From Phenylobacterium glaciei (lineage in GTDB: Bacteria; Pseudomonadota; Alphaproteobacteria; Caulobacterales; Caulobacteraceae): a stretch of DNA of 64,000 nt. The stretch covers positions 62,001 through 126,000 of the forward strand of contig NZ_JAGSGD010000003.1 in NCBI RefSeq assembly GCF_016772415.1, written 5' to 3'. The notes beneath the pieces are model-generated. The model made no database searches. It was not told the origin of the DNA and worked only from the letters and a program-made list of their open reading frames with translations. The translations under genes were made by a program, and so were the position numbers. Positions 1-6,667 of the stretch are shown here, piece after piece (the first letter of the stretch is position 1; the number at the start of each line of letters is the position of its first letter).

Positions 1-734
1 AGGAATACGCCGCCAACCAGACCCGCGAAGAGGCCCGCCACGTCACGGCCTTCGCCAAGTACATCAAGGCCCGCTGGGGCCGCCCGGTGGAAGCCGGCCC
101 CACCCTGAAGGCCCTGCTGATCGACATCATCGGCAGCCCGGAAGTCTACAAGAAGATCATCGGCATGCAGATGCTGGTGGAGGGCCTGGCGATGGGCGCC
201 TTCGCCACCTTCTTCAACAATATCAACGACCCGCTCGGCAAGAAGCTGATGCAGCTGGTGATGACCGACGAGGCCTTCCACCACAAGTTCGGCAAGATCT
301 GGGCCGACCGGACCATCCCGCACCTGAGCGAAGCCGAGCACGAGATCATCGAGACCTGGGCTGCCCACTGCTTCCAGACCCTGCTGTTCAACCTGGTGGC
401 GCCCACCCAGCAGCGCGACCTCTATGAGGAGTTCGGCCTCGATCCCGACCGCGTCATCGCCGAGATGGCCGCCAACATGAACGACGAGACCCGCCGCGAG
501 GACATGAAGGAACAGTCCAACATCTTCCGCGTGCTGGTGAAGACCCTGCTGAACGCCGGCATCATCACCGAGCGGACGCGGGCCTTCTACGCCATCTATG
601 TGGACCTGGAGGAGCTGAAGGCCGAGGGCGACCGCATGGTCGGCGACGACATCGCCGAGGAAGGCATCGCCTACCTGCAGGAGATCAACTTCAAGGACCG
701 CATCGCCCAGTCGATCTCCATCGCCGCGGAGTAG
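1..734 (+). CDS. Ferritin-like di-iron domain protein (5' end cut off)
   Basis: The reading frame is open from base 3 to the TAG at 732-734, giving 243 visible residues; the start lies left of the window. Two ExxH motifs are visible (EARH at visible residues 10-13 and EAFH at 90-93) with an extra glutamate in a helix between them (visible residue 60, in the VEGLAMG stretch). This is the ligand pattern of ferritin-like di-iron carboxylate proteins, in which these residues hold two irons in a four-helix bundle. The exact reaction (oxygenase, oxidase or iron storage) cannot be read from the sequence. The predicted protein is helical and acidic, with no signal peptide visible in this part. Confidence 0.75.
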   Translation, partial: EYAANQTREEARHVTAFAKYIKARWGRPVEAGPTLKALLIDIIGSPEVYKKIIGMQMLVEGLAMGAFATFFNNINDPLGKKLMQLVMTDEAFHHKFGKIWADRTIPHLSEAEHEIIETWAAHCFQTLLFNLVAPTQQRDLYEEFGLDPDRVIAEMAANMNDETRREDMKEQSNIFRVLVKTLLNAGIITERTRAFYAIYVDLEELKAEGDRMVGDDIAEEGIAYLQEINFKDRIAQSISIAAE

Positions 735-774
735 CGGCCCGCCCTCCCCGACCTGGGAGGGGATGACCGTGAAG

Positions 775-799
775 CGCCCGCCGGTCCCCCCGGCGGGCG
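775..799 (+). terminator. Stem-loop terminator after the ferritin-like gene
   Basis: A perfect 10-bp stem (775-784 pairs with 790-799) with a 5-nt loop is followed by TCTTG. It lies about 40 bp after the stop of the ferritin-like gene and just before the 3' end of the convergent zinc-ribbon gene, so it could end transcription from either side. The T-tract is poor, so termination is inferred from the stem and position. Confidence 0.5.
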
Positions 800-821
800 T
801 CTTGCGTCGTGCCGCCCGGGG

Positions 822-1187
822 TCAGTCGAAGATGTCGAAGATCGAACGCTTCTTGTGGTAACCGCCGTGGCCGCGCTCGCCGTACTCACCGCGCTCCCCA
901 TATTCGCCGCGTTCGCCGCGTTCGCCGCGTTCGCCGCGTTCGCCGCGTTCGCCTCGCTCTCCGTAGCCCCAGGGCTGGCCGGGCGGCTGGGCGGGGGGCG
1001 GGGCCTGGCGGAAGGCCGCCTGGGGCGGAGCGGCAGGGGCGTCGTCGACGGCGCCGGCCAGCAGCTTCTCCAGCTCGCCGCGGTCCAGCCACACGCCTCG
1101 GCAGGTGGGACACATGTCAAACTGCACGCCGGCGCGGTCCACCGTGTTCATCGAGCTGTTGTCGTTGGGACATAGGAGCAGGGGCAT
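822..1187 (-). CDS. TFIIB-type zinc-ribbon protein with Gly-Glu-Arg repeat tail
   Basis: 121 residues. The N-terminal 45 residues form a zinc-ribbon of the family with the signature CPxCxGVWLDRGEL: C6 (in CPND), C26 and C29 are visible, followed by GVWLDRGELEKLL. A proline/alanine-rich linker (about 47-72) follows, then about ten GER/GEY repeats (about 76-105) and a basic end. The ATG at 1187 was chosen because the ribbon begins at once and a good AGAGGAAA ribosome site precedes it; the frame runs on far upstream but only as an antisense shadow. Ribbon proteins of this type are short and uncharacterised; the charged repeat tail is encoded by a 9-bp tandem repeat and may vary in length between strains. 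Confidence 0.75.
   Translation of the reverse strand: MPLLLCPNDNSSMNTVDRAGVQFDMCPTCRGVWLDRGELEKLLAGAVDDAPAAPPQAAFRQAPPPAQPPGQPWGYGERGERGERGERGERGERGEYGERGEYGERGHGGYHKKRSIFDIFD
884..958. repeat. 9-bp tandem repeat encoding the GER tail
   Basis: Units of consensus GTTCGCCGC run head to tail (902-955, at least six units, the first and last with one change), with more degenerate units either side. The period is a multiple of 3, so copy-number change would add or remove Glu-Arg-Gly triplets in the zinc-ribbon protein without breaking the frame. This is a coding minisatellite, not a CRISPR: there are no spacers. Confidence 0.85.
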
Positions 1188-1397
1188 TGCGATTTCCTCT
1201 TTGTCGACTGAGGCAAACCGCTTGGATAGACGGGGCCTCACGCTTGAACGTGTTGCGTCCGACATCACAACGCACAATGTGCGCCGCCAGAGGGGCCCGG
1301 TCCGCAGTCGCCAATATGGTGTGCGAGCGCGGCGATTCCAGGGCGCTCTCGCTGCAGAGGCCCCGTTGGCGACCGGGCGGCGTGACGTGAGGATGCG

Positions 1398-2060
1398 ATG
1401 ATCGTGCTGACCGACATCCTGGGCGCCGCCGAGGTGGCGCGCATCACCGAGGGGCTGGCCGAGGCGCCCTATCGGGACGGACGGGCCACCGCCGGTCCCG
1501 ACGCGCGCCGGGTCAAGCTGAACCAACAGGCGCGCGGCGACGATCCCCAGGTCGCCGAACTTGCCGCCTCGGTGAGGCTCGCCCTTGAGGGCCATCCCAC
1601 CTTCCAGGCCCTGGCGCGGCCGGCCCGGTGGTCGCGGCTGATGTTCTCCCGGTATGTCCCGGGTCAGCGTTACGGCCTGCACGCCGACGCCGCGACGATG
1701 ACCGACGAGCATGGCTGGCCATTGCGGACGGACCTGAGCTTCACGGTGTTTCTCTCCGACCCCGCCGCCTATGAAGGCGGCGCGCTGCGGCTGCTGGGGC
1801 GGGACGGCGAGCGCAGCTTCCGGCCGGAGGCCGGGTCGGTGGTGCTCTATGCCACCGGACAGCTGCATGAGGTGACACCGGTGACGGACGGGGTGCGGCT
1901 GGCCTGCGTGGGATGGGTGCAGAGCCAGGTCCGGCGCGCCGACCAGCGGGATCTGCTGTTCGAGCTCGAGCGCGCGCGGGACGAACTGCCCGAGGGCGAC
2001 CCCCGCCTGCGTATCGACAACGCCATCGGCAATCTTCTGAGGATGTGGGGGGAGGGCTAG
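1398..2060 (+). CDS. PKHD-type Fe(II)/2-oxoglutarate hydroxylase (YbiX/PiuC family)
   Basis: 220 residues, full length for the family. The double-stranded beta-helix iron ligands are visible: H95 and D97 in YGLHADA and H157 in GQLHEV, with R167 (DGVRLA) placed to bind 2-oxoglutarate. Family members are cytoplasmic non-haem iron oxygenases often found near siderophore-uptake genes; no such gene is next to this one, so the substrate is unknown. The ATG at 1398 has GTGAGGATGCG upstream, with GAGG as a fair ribosome site. It is divergent from the zinc-ribbon gene; the 210 bp between them hold both promoters. Confidence 0.9.
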   Translation: MIVLTDILGAAEVARITEGLAEAPYRDGRATAGPDARRVKLNQQARGDDPQVAELAASVRLALEGHPTFQALARPARWSRLMFSRYVPGQRYGLHADAATMTDEHGWPLRTDLSFTVFLSDPAAYEGGALRLLGRDGERSFRPEAGSVVLYATGQLHEVTPVTDGVRLACVGWVQSQVRRADQRDLLFELERARDELPEGDPRLRIDNAIGNLLRMWGEG

Positions 2061-2127
2061 ACCTCGGACCTGTCGGGAACCGCGCGCGCCGTTCGTCCTT
2101 GGATCAGAAACAATCAGGAGCAAGACG

Positions 2128-2607
2128 ATGGCCAAGTTCACCACCTGCCTGTGGTTCGACCACGGCGAGGCCCGGCAGGCCGCCGACTTCTACGCCGGCC
2201 TGTTCCCCGACAGCCATGTCGGACCCGCCGCGAAGGCGCCTAGCGACTTTCCCGACGGCAAGGCCGGCGCCGAGCTGACGGTGGCGTTCACCGTGCTCGG
2301 CCAGGCCTTCATGGGCCTCAACGGCGGCCCCCTCTTCAAGCCCAACGAGGCGGTCTCCTTCGTGGTGGAGACCGACGGCCAGGCCGACACCGACAAATAC
2401 TGGGACGCCATCGTCGGCAATAGCGGGCAGGAGAGCCAGTGCGGCTGGTGCAAGGACCGCTGGGGCTTCTCCTGGCAGATCACCCCGCGCCAGCTGAACC
2501 AGGCCATGTCCGACCCCGACCCGGCGGTGGCCAAGCGGGTGTTCGAGGCGATGATGACGATGAAGAAGATCGACGTGGCGAGGATCGAGGCGGCAAGGCG
2601 GGGGTAG
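2128..2607 (+). CDS. VOC family protein (PhnB / 3-demethylubiquinone methyltransferase-like)
   Basis: 159 residues. The opening (TTCLWFDHGEARQAADFYAGLFPDS) and the stretch GGPLFKPNEAVSFVVETD are typical of the glyoxalase-fold family annotated as 3-demethylubiquinone-9 3-methyltransferase or PhnB-like. The closing CGWCKDRWGFSWQITPRQL is also characteristic. The methyltransferase name of this family is misleading; members are small VOC-fold proteins without an established reaction. AAACAATCAGGAGC before the ATG supplies a ribosome site. It ends about 50 bp before the convergent TrmH-like gene. Confidence 0.85.
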   Translation: MAKFTTCLWFDHGEARQAADFYAGLFPDSHVGPAAKAPSDFPDGKAGAELTVAFTVLGQAFMGLNGGPLFKPNEAVSFVVETDGQADTDKYWDAIVGNSGQESQCGWCKDRWGFSWQITPRQLNQAMSDPDPAVAKRVFEAMMTMKKIDVARIEAARRG

Positions 2608-2654
2608 GCCGGCGCGTCTGTCCCAAGGGGTGAAAAGCCACCCATTGCGGACGT

Positions 2655-3302
2655 TTACGAGACCTTCGGGGCGATCACAGTCGGCAGTGGCGTGGCCCGG
2701 GCGCCCCGCTGGTCGCGCAATCGATATTTCGCCTGATAGGCGCGCCTCTGCTTGGCGACCTCATAGAGGACAATGCCCGAGCTTGTTCCAAGGTTGAGGC
2801 TCTCGATCATGCCGAACATTGGAATTGAAACGCACGTTTCCGCCCGCTCGACGGCTCGATCACTGATCCCCACCGCTTCGCTGCCGAACCAGACCGCGAG
2901 TTTGGCGTGGGTAGTGTAGTCGCCTTCGTCCAGGAAAATGCTCGCCTTGCCCTTCACGTGCGGTGAGGTGACGATCGATTTGAAGTGCTTTTTCTCAAGA
3001 TAGTCGAAGCATTCGTCAGTGCTGTCGAAGCGTTTCACAAACGTCCACTTCACCGCGGAGGCAGATGTGCCAGAAAGCTTCTTCCCGGTGCGCAACTCCT
3101 GCCAATCATCGGCAAGGGACCGGCGCGGATCGACCACATAGATTTTCTCGACGCCGAGGGCGTTCACGTTCCGGATCACAGTCCCGATGTTTCTCAAGTC
3201 GCTCGGGTTCTCGAGGACAGCGATCAGGTTCTTGCAGCGAAAGGCCTTGATCTCGTCAGCGCGGATGCGAGCCGACTTCTTCGGTGCGGTTGTCTCTTCC
3301 AT
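2655..3302 (-). CDS. TrmH/SpoU family RNA 2'-O-methyltransferase
   Basis: 215 residues from the ATG at 3302, which has GAGGTC about 7 bases upstream; the frame extends further upstream without family features. Motif 1 (NPSDLRNIGTVIRN, about residues 32-45) and motif 3 (SLNLGTSSGIVLYE, about 168-181) form the knotted SAM-binding fold of SPOUT methyltransferases that methylate ribose in tRNA or rRNA. The substrate cannot be told: the protein lacks the N-terminal RNA-binding domain of RlmB and is close in size to TrmH/TrmL. It is transcribed alone; the 224 bp upstream hold its promoter and the end of the brnTA unit. Confidence 0.85.
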   Translation of the reverse strand: MEETTAPKKSARIRADEIKAFRCKNLIAVLENPSDLRNIGTVIRNVNALGVEKIYVVDPRRSLADDWQELRTGKKLSGTSASAVKWTFVKRFDSTDECFDYLEKKHFKSIVTSPHVKGKASIFLDEGDYTTHAKLAVWFGSEAVGISDRAVERAETCVSIPMFGMIESLNLGTSSGIVLYEVAKQRRAYQAKYRLRDQRGARATPLPTVIAPKVS

Positions 3303-3526
3303 AGTGACCTCGACTCTCTCTGAGCAGGGACTCCTAGCCGACGAGCTCCCATACGGCCCATGACCGACTGATTGGGGCGCCAGACTTGGCAGGTGAAGTG
3401 GTGGCCGGGAGGCTTTGAGGCGGTAGGGAGGAATTCCAACATCCGCTAACCCCGACTGTGAAGTCGGGAACTGCGGCTTGTAGGCGACACCTCTCGCCTT
3501 CCTGGCCGCCAGCATTGCGCCCTTGT

Positions 3527-3838
3527 TTACGCCCGGCGCGCCTGCTTGAGCGATGCCAGCATTTCCCGCCGCAGAATGGCGTTGAGGCGGCCTTGATAGC
3601 CCCTTCCCTGCGACTTGAGCCAATCCAGCACGTCGGCGTCGACGCGGGCGGTGATCTGCTGCTTTACGGGCCGATAGAAGCGCCCACGGACGCCGGCGGC
3701 CCATGCCTCGTCGGACAGCTCGGGGATGTCGCGGGTGTCGATCGACTCGTCAGGCAGCGCCGCCAACTCGGCCAGGTGCTCGCGCTGCGCGTCGGTCAAA
3801 GCCGGCGGGGTTTCCGCCTTATCAAGCTTCGTTTTCAT
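3527..3838 (-). CDS. brnA: BrnA-type antitoxin
   Basis: 103 residues. The segment SDEAWAAGVRGRFYRPVKQQITARVDADVLDWLKSQGRGYQ is diagnostic for BrnA antitoxins; its C-terminal half (ARVDADVLDWLKS ... NAILRREM) forms the ribbon-helix-helix that binds DNA and dimerises, while the N-terminal half is expected to cover the toxin. The gene overlaps the 3' end of brnT by 17 bp, so the two are translated together. In the studied Brucella system BrnA with BrnT represses the operon. A short hairpin (3451-3468) after the stop could end transcription. Confidence 0.88.
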   Translation of the reverse strand: MKTKLDKAETPPALTDAQREHLAELAALPDESIDTRDIPELSDEAWAAGVRGRFYRPVKQQITARVDADVLDWLKSQGRGYQGRLNAILRREMLASLKQARRA

Positions 3839-4139
3839 AGCGTCGCCTCTCTCGCGGCGTGGCCCGTCGCGCTGAAATGATACGGATGATCTCGACCGAT
3901 CCGCCGTCGGCGTCTTGCTCCGTGACCGTGTGCGCCACCAGTAGGATCAAGACGCCCTGGACCGCCCCAACGGTTTGCCAACGTTGTTCGCCACCCTCGA
4001 TGCGGTCCTGCACAGAGATGTGCAGCGGATCCTGAAATACCTGCCGGGCGTCCTCGAAGCTCACACCGTCATGCTTGCGCTGATTTGAGAGGTTTTTAGC
4101 CTCGTCCCATTCAAATCGGACGCTGGTCATGGCCTCCAT
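3822..4139 (-). CDS. brnT: BrnT-type ribonuclease toxin
   Basis: 105 residues from the ATG at 4139, or 102 from the ATG at 4130. The N-terminal FEWDEAKNLSNQRKHDGVSFEDARQVFQDP and the C-terminal RIISARRATPRERRRYE are the hallmarks of BrnT, a RelE-fold mRNA-cleaving toxin neutralised by BrnA. Toxin-first order is the rule for this pair. The start is uncertain: GGAGG sits only 2 bases before the 4130 ATG, and the 4139 ATG lies inside an AT-rich palindrome that also contains a TATAAT-like -10, so translation may be leaderless or nearly so. Confidence 0.88.
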   Translation of the reverse strand: MEAMTSVRFEWDEAKNLSNQRKHDGVSFEDARQVFQDPLHISVQDRIEGGEQRWQTVGAVQGVLILLVAHTVTEQDADGGSVEIIRIISARRATPRERRRYENEA

Positions 4140-4162
4140 ATAATTATAGATTTGTAATTACA
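4139..4162. promoter_or_regulatory. Twin 10-bp palindromes at the brnTA promoter
   Basis: Two perfect 10-bp palindromes, TATAATTATA (4139-4148) and TGTAATTACA (4153-4162), have centres 14 bp apart in an AT-rich patch that stands out from the surrounding GC-rich sequence. The first contains a TATAAT -10 on the minus strand. A repeated palindrome on one side of the promoter fits ribbon-helix-helix binding, so this is a likely BrnA autoregulatory operator (inference). Confidence 0.55.
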
Positions 4163-4259
4163 CAAGCTGGCCGCCTTGAACTCAAAAGCCGATGGGCCGT
4201 CCTTGTCGGACGCGCCGCTCTCCGTTCGTCCTTTGAGGACCCATAAGGAGGATCACCCC

Positions 4260-4472
4260 ATGGCTGAAGAGAAGATCAAAGGCCCCGCGTCCTATTTTCC
4301 GTCCATCGAGAAGACCTACGGGCGGCCGATCGCCGAGTGGAAGGCCTTGGTGCGGGGGCGGCTGCCGGCCAAGCATATGGAGCTCGTCGCCATGCTGAAG
4401 ACCGAGCATGGGATGGGGCATGGGCATGCGAATGCGGTGGTGGCGCATACTTTGGCGGAAGAGGGGGCGTAG
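4260..4472 (+). CDS. DUF4287 domain protein
   Basis: 70 residues. The ATG at 4260 was chosen over an upstream extension because a strong AAGGAGG lies 8 bases before it and the conserved part starts there. The body (PSIEKTYGRPIAEWKALV ... HMELVAMLKTEHGMGHGHANAVVAHTL) matches the DUF4287 pattern: an aspartate/tryptophan-bearing helix pair and a GMGHGHANA loop. Function is unknown; related domains occur alone or fused to DUF5655. It is cytoplasmic and monocistronic. Confidence 0.8.
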   Translation: MAEEKIKGPASYFPSIEKTYGRPIAEWKALVRGRLPAKHMELVAMLKTEHGMGHGHANAVVAHTLAEEGA

Positions 4473-4815
4473 GCGGGTCCCGGATGGGTTGGCCCTCGAT
4501 CTTCCTTCTCCCCTTGCGGGGTCAAGAGCGGGAGTTCGCCAAATCGTTGGCGAACTCCATAGCCGGGCTTAAGTAGCCCGGCTCGCTCTCGACGGTGGCC
4601 GGTCAGCGACCGGTCGGATGAGGGGTCGCTCTCCCCTCTCCGCGCATGCTCATAAGCCCTAACCCGATAGGTCTAACGACCCCTCATCCGACCCTGCTCC
4701 GCAGGGCCACCTTCTCCCGCAAGGGGAGAAGGACGCGCGTCGCCCCGGTGCGTGCTTTTCGTCGTGTCGGGGGGCGACTAGGGTCGGTCCTCAAATCGGG
4801 CAGGAGTTTCCCCCC
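4473..4815. repeat. Gene-free stretch with inverted copies of repeat C
   Basis: No credible gene in this 343-bp gap. Most of it (about 4499-4731) is a repeat: a segment with CTTCTCCCCTTGCGGG at the left and CGGATGAGGGGTCG near 4615 is mirrored by CGACCCCTCATCCG (about 4677-4690) and CTTCTCCCGCAAGGGGAGAAGG (4711-4732). Related segments occur at 26324-26605 and 37620-37665. The promoter of the DUF885 gene must lie in the last 80 bp. Confidence 0.7.
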
Positions 4816-6627
4816 ATGCACCTTTCGCGACGTGGCTTCGGACTAGGTGTCGCGGGCGCGGCGGTGGCGTCGGGCGCTTTCGCGGCGCCGGCTGGCGATC
4901 TCGACGCGGCGCTGACCGCCTATCTGGACGAAGCCTTCGAGGCTGAACTGGCCCTGGAGCCGGAGCGGCTGACGCGGCTGGGGCGCAAGACCGCCAACGA
5001 CAAACTCACCGACCGCAGCGAGGCGGGGCTGAAGGCGCGGCTGGACTGGCGGCGCGGCAGCGTGGCGGGGATGAAGCGGCGGTTCGATCCCGGCAAGTTG
5101 GGGGAGGACGCGCGGACGTCCTACGACATCTGGGTCCTAGCCCTGGCGCGGGCCGAGGAGGCCTATCGCTGGCGGGGGCATGGCTATGTGTTCGACCGCA
5201 ATGGGCCGCACACCGGCCTGCCGAACTTCATGATCAACACCCATCGGGTGGATAGCGCCGCCGACATGGCGGGCTATGTGGCCCGGTTGTCGGCCATCGG
5301 GCCGGCGATGGATGTGGAGCTGGACAAGGCCAAGGCCGCGGCGGCGGAGGGCGTGCGGATGCCGCGCTTTGCCTATGACCAGTCGCGCGACGAGGTGACG
5401 CGGCTGACGACGGGTGCGCCCTTCGACGCCGGCGCGGACTCCGCCCTGTTCGCCGACGCCAAGGCCAAGGCGGCGGCTCTGCGCGCGGCGGGCAAGATCG
5501 ATGGGGCCCAGGAGGCCGGCTTCGTGGCTGGGGCGGCGGCGGCCATGACGGGCGCGATGAAGCCCGCCTATGACCGCGTCGGCGCCTGGCTGGCGGCGGA
5601 TCGGGGGGCGGCTTCGGCGCTGCCGCAGGGGGCCGGCGCCCTGCCGGACGGGGCGGCCTATTACCAGGCCATGCTGCGCCAGCAGACCACCACCGACATG
5701 AGCGCCGATCAGATCCATGCGCTGGGCCTGTCGGAGGTGGCGCGCATCCGGGCCGAGATGGAGACGCTGAAAGGCAAGATCGGGTTCTCAGGGACGCTGG
5801 AGGACTTCTTCGTCGCCCTGCGGACCGACGACCGGTTCTATGTGAGCAACGACGACGCCGGCCGGGCCAGGTACCTTGGACTGGCGGCGGGCTATCTGGC
5901 GGGCATGAAGGCGCGGCTGCCGGAGTTCTTCGGGCGGCTGCCCAAGGCTGACCTGGTGGTCAGGCGGGTGGAGGCGTTCCGCGAGGAGGCCGGCGGAGCG
6001 GCGCACTACAGCTCCGGCGCGCCGGACGGCTCGCGGCCCGGCGTCTTCTACGTGCACCTGGCCGACACCCGGGCGACGCCGCTCTACGAGATCGAGGGCA
6101 CGGCCTATCACGAGGGCTGGCCGGGGCATCACCTGCAGATCTCCCTGGCTCAGGAGACCCGCGGCCTGCCGGTGTTCCGCACCCAGTACGGCTACGCGGC
6201 CTACGCCGAGGGCTGGGGGCTCTATGTGGAGCGCATGGCCAAGGAGGTGGGGTTCTACACCGATCCCTACAGCGACTTCGGGCGGCTGGGCCGCGAGATC
6301 TGGCGGGCGATCCGGCTGGTAGTGGACACCGGCATCCACGCCAAGGGCTGGAGCGAGGACAAGGCCACGGCCTTCTACACCGCCAACTCGCCGCAGCCGG
6401 TGGGCAAGATCGCCTCGGAAATCCGCCGTTACTTCGTCACGCCGGGACAGGCCTGCGCCTATATGGTGGGGCAGTCGCGGATATTGGCGCTGCGGGCGCA
6501 GGCGCGGAGCGCGCTGGGCGCCAAGTACGACCAGCGGGCGTTCCATGACGTGGTGCTGGGCGCCGGGTCCCTGCCGCTGCCGGTGCTGGAGACGCGGGTT
6601 CGGCGCTGGGTGAAGGCGCAGGCCTGA
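4816..6627 (+). CDS. DUF885 family protein, Tat-exported metallopeptidase-like
   Basis: 603 residues, normal length for the DUF885 family. The N-terminus has a twin-arginine signal (SRRGFGLGVAG then an alanine-rich stretch ending about residue 25), so export in folded form is predicted. Around residue 430 is YHEGWPGHHLQ, the conserved HExxxGHH-like motif thought to bind metal in this family, followed by YAEGWGLYVE, also conserved; the C-terminal GQACAYMVGQ motif is present. Members are often annotated as peptidases or lipoproteins, but no substrate is established. Monocistronic; convergent with the sensor kinase gene 40 bp downstream. Confidence 0.85.
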   Translation: MHLSRRGFGLGVAGAAVASGAFAAPAGDLDAALTAYLDEAFEAELALEPERLTRLGRKTANDKLTDRSEAGLKARLDWRRGSVAGMKRRFDPGKLGEDARTSYDIWVLALARAEEAYRWRGHGYVFDRNGPHTGLPNFMINTHRVDSAADMAGYVARLSAIGPAMDVELDKAKAAAAEGVRMPRFAYDQSRDEVTRLTTGAPFDAGADSALFADAKAKAAALRAAGKIDGAQEAGFVAGAAAAMTGAMKPAYDRVGAWLAADRGAASALPQGAGALPDGAAYYQAMLRQQTTTDMSADQIHALGLSEVARIRAEMETLKGKIGFSGTLEDFFVALRTDDRFYVSNDDAGRARYLGLAAGYLAGMKARLPEFFGRLPKADLVVRRVEAFREEAGGAAHYSSGAPDGSRPGVFYVHLADTRATPLYEIEGTAYHEGWPGHHLQISLAQETRGLPVFRTQYGYAAYAEGWGLYVERMAKEVGFYTDPYSDFGRLGREIWRAIRLVVDTGIHAKGWSEDKATAFYTANSPQPVGKIASEIRRYFVTPGQACAYMVGQSRILALRAQARSALGAKYDQRAFHDVVLGAGSLPLPVLETRVRRWVKAQA

Positions 6628-6667
6628 GATGGCGGGCGGGCCGCGCCGCCCAGGCCGGCCCGCGGCT

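Noticed and set aside
902..955. Short regular repeats as a CRISPR
   Set aside because: Nine-bp units without spacers, in frame inside a coding gene.
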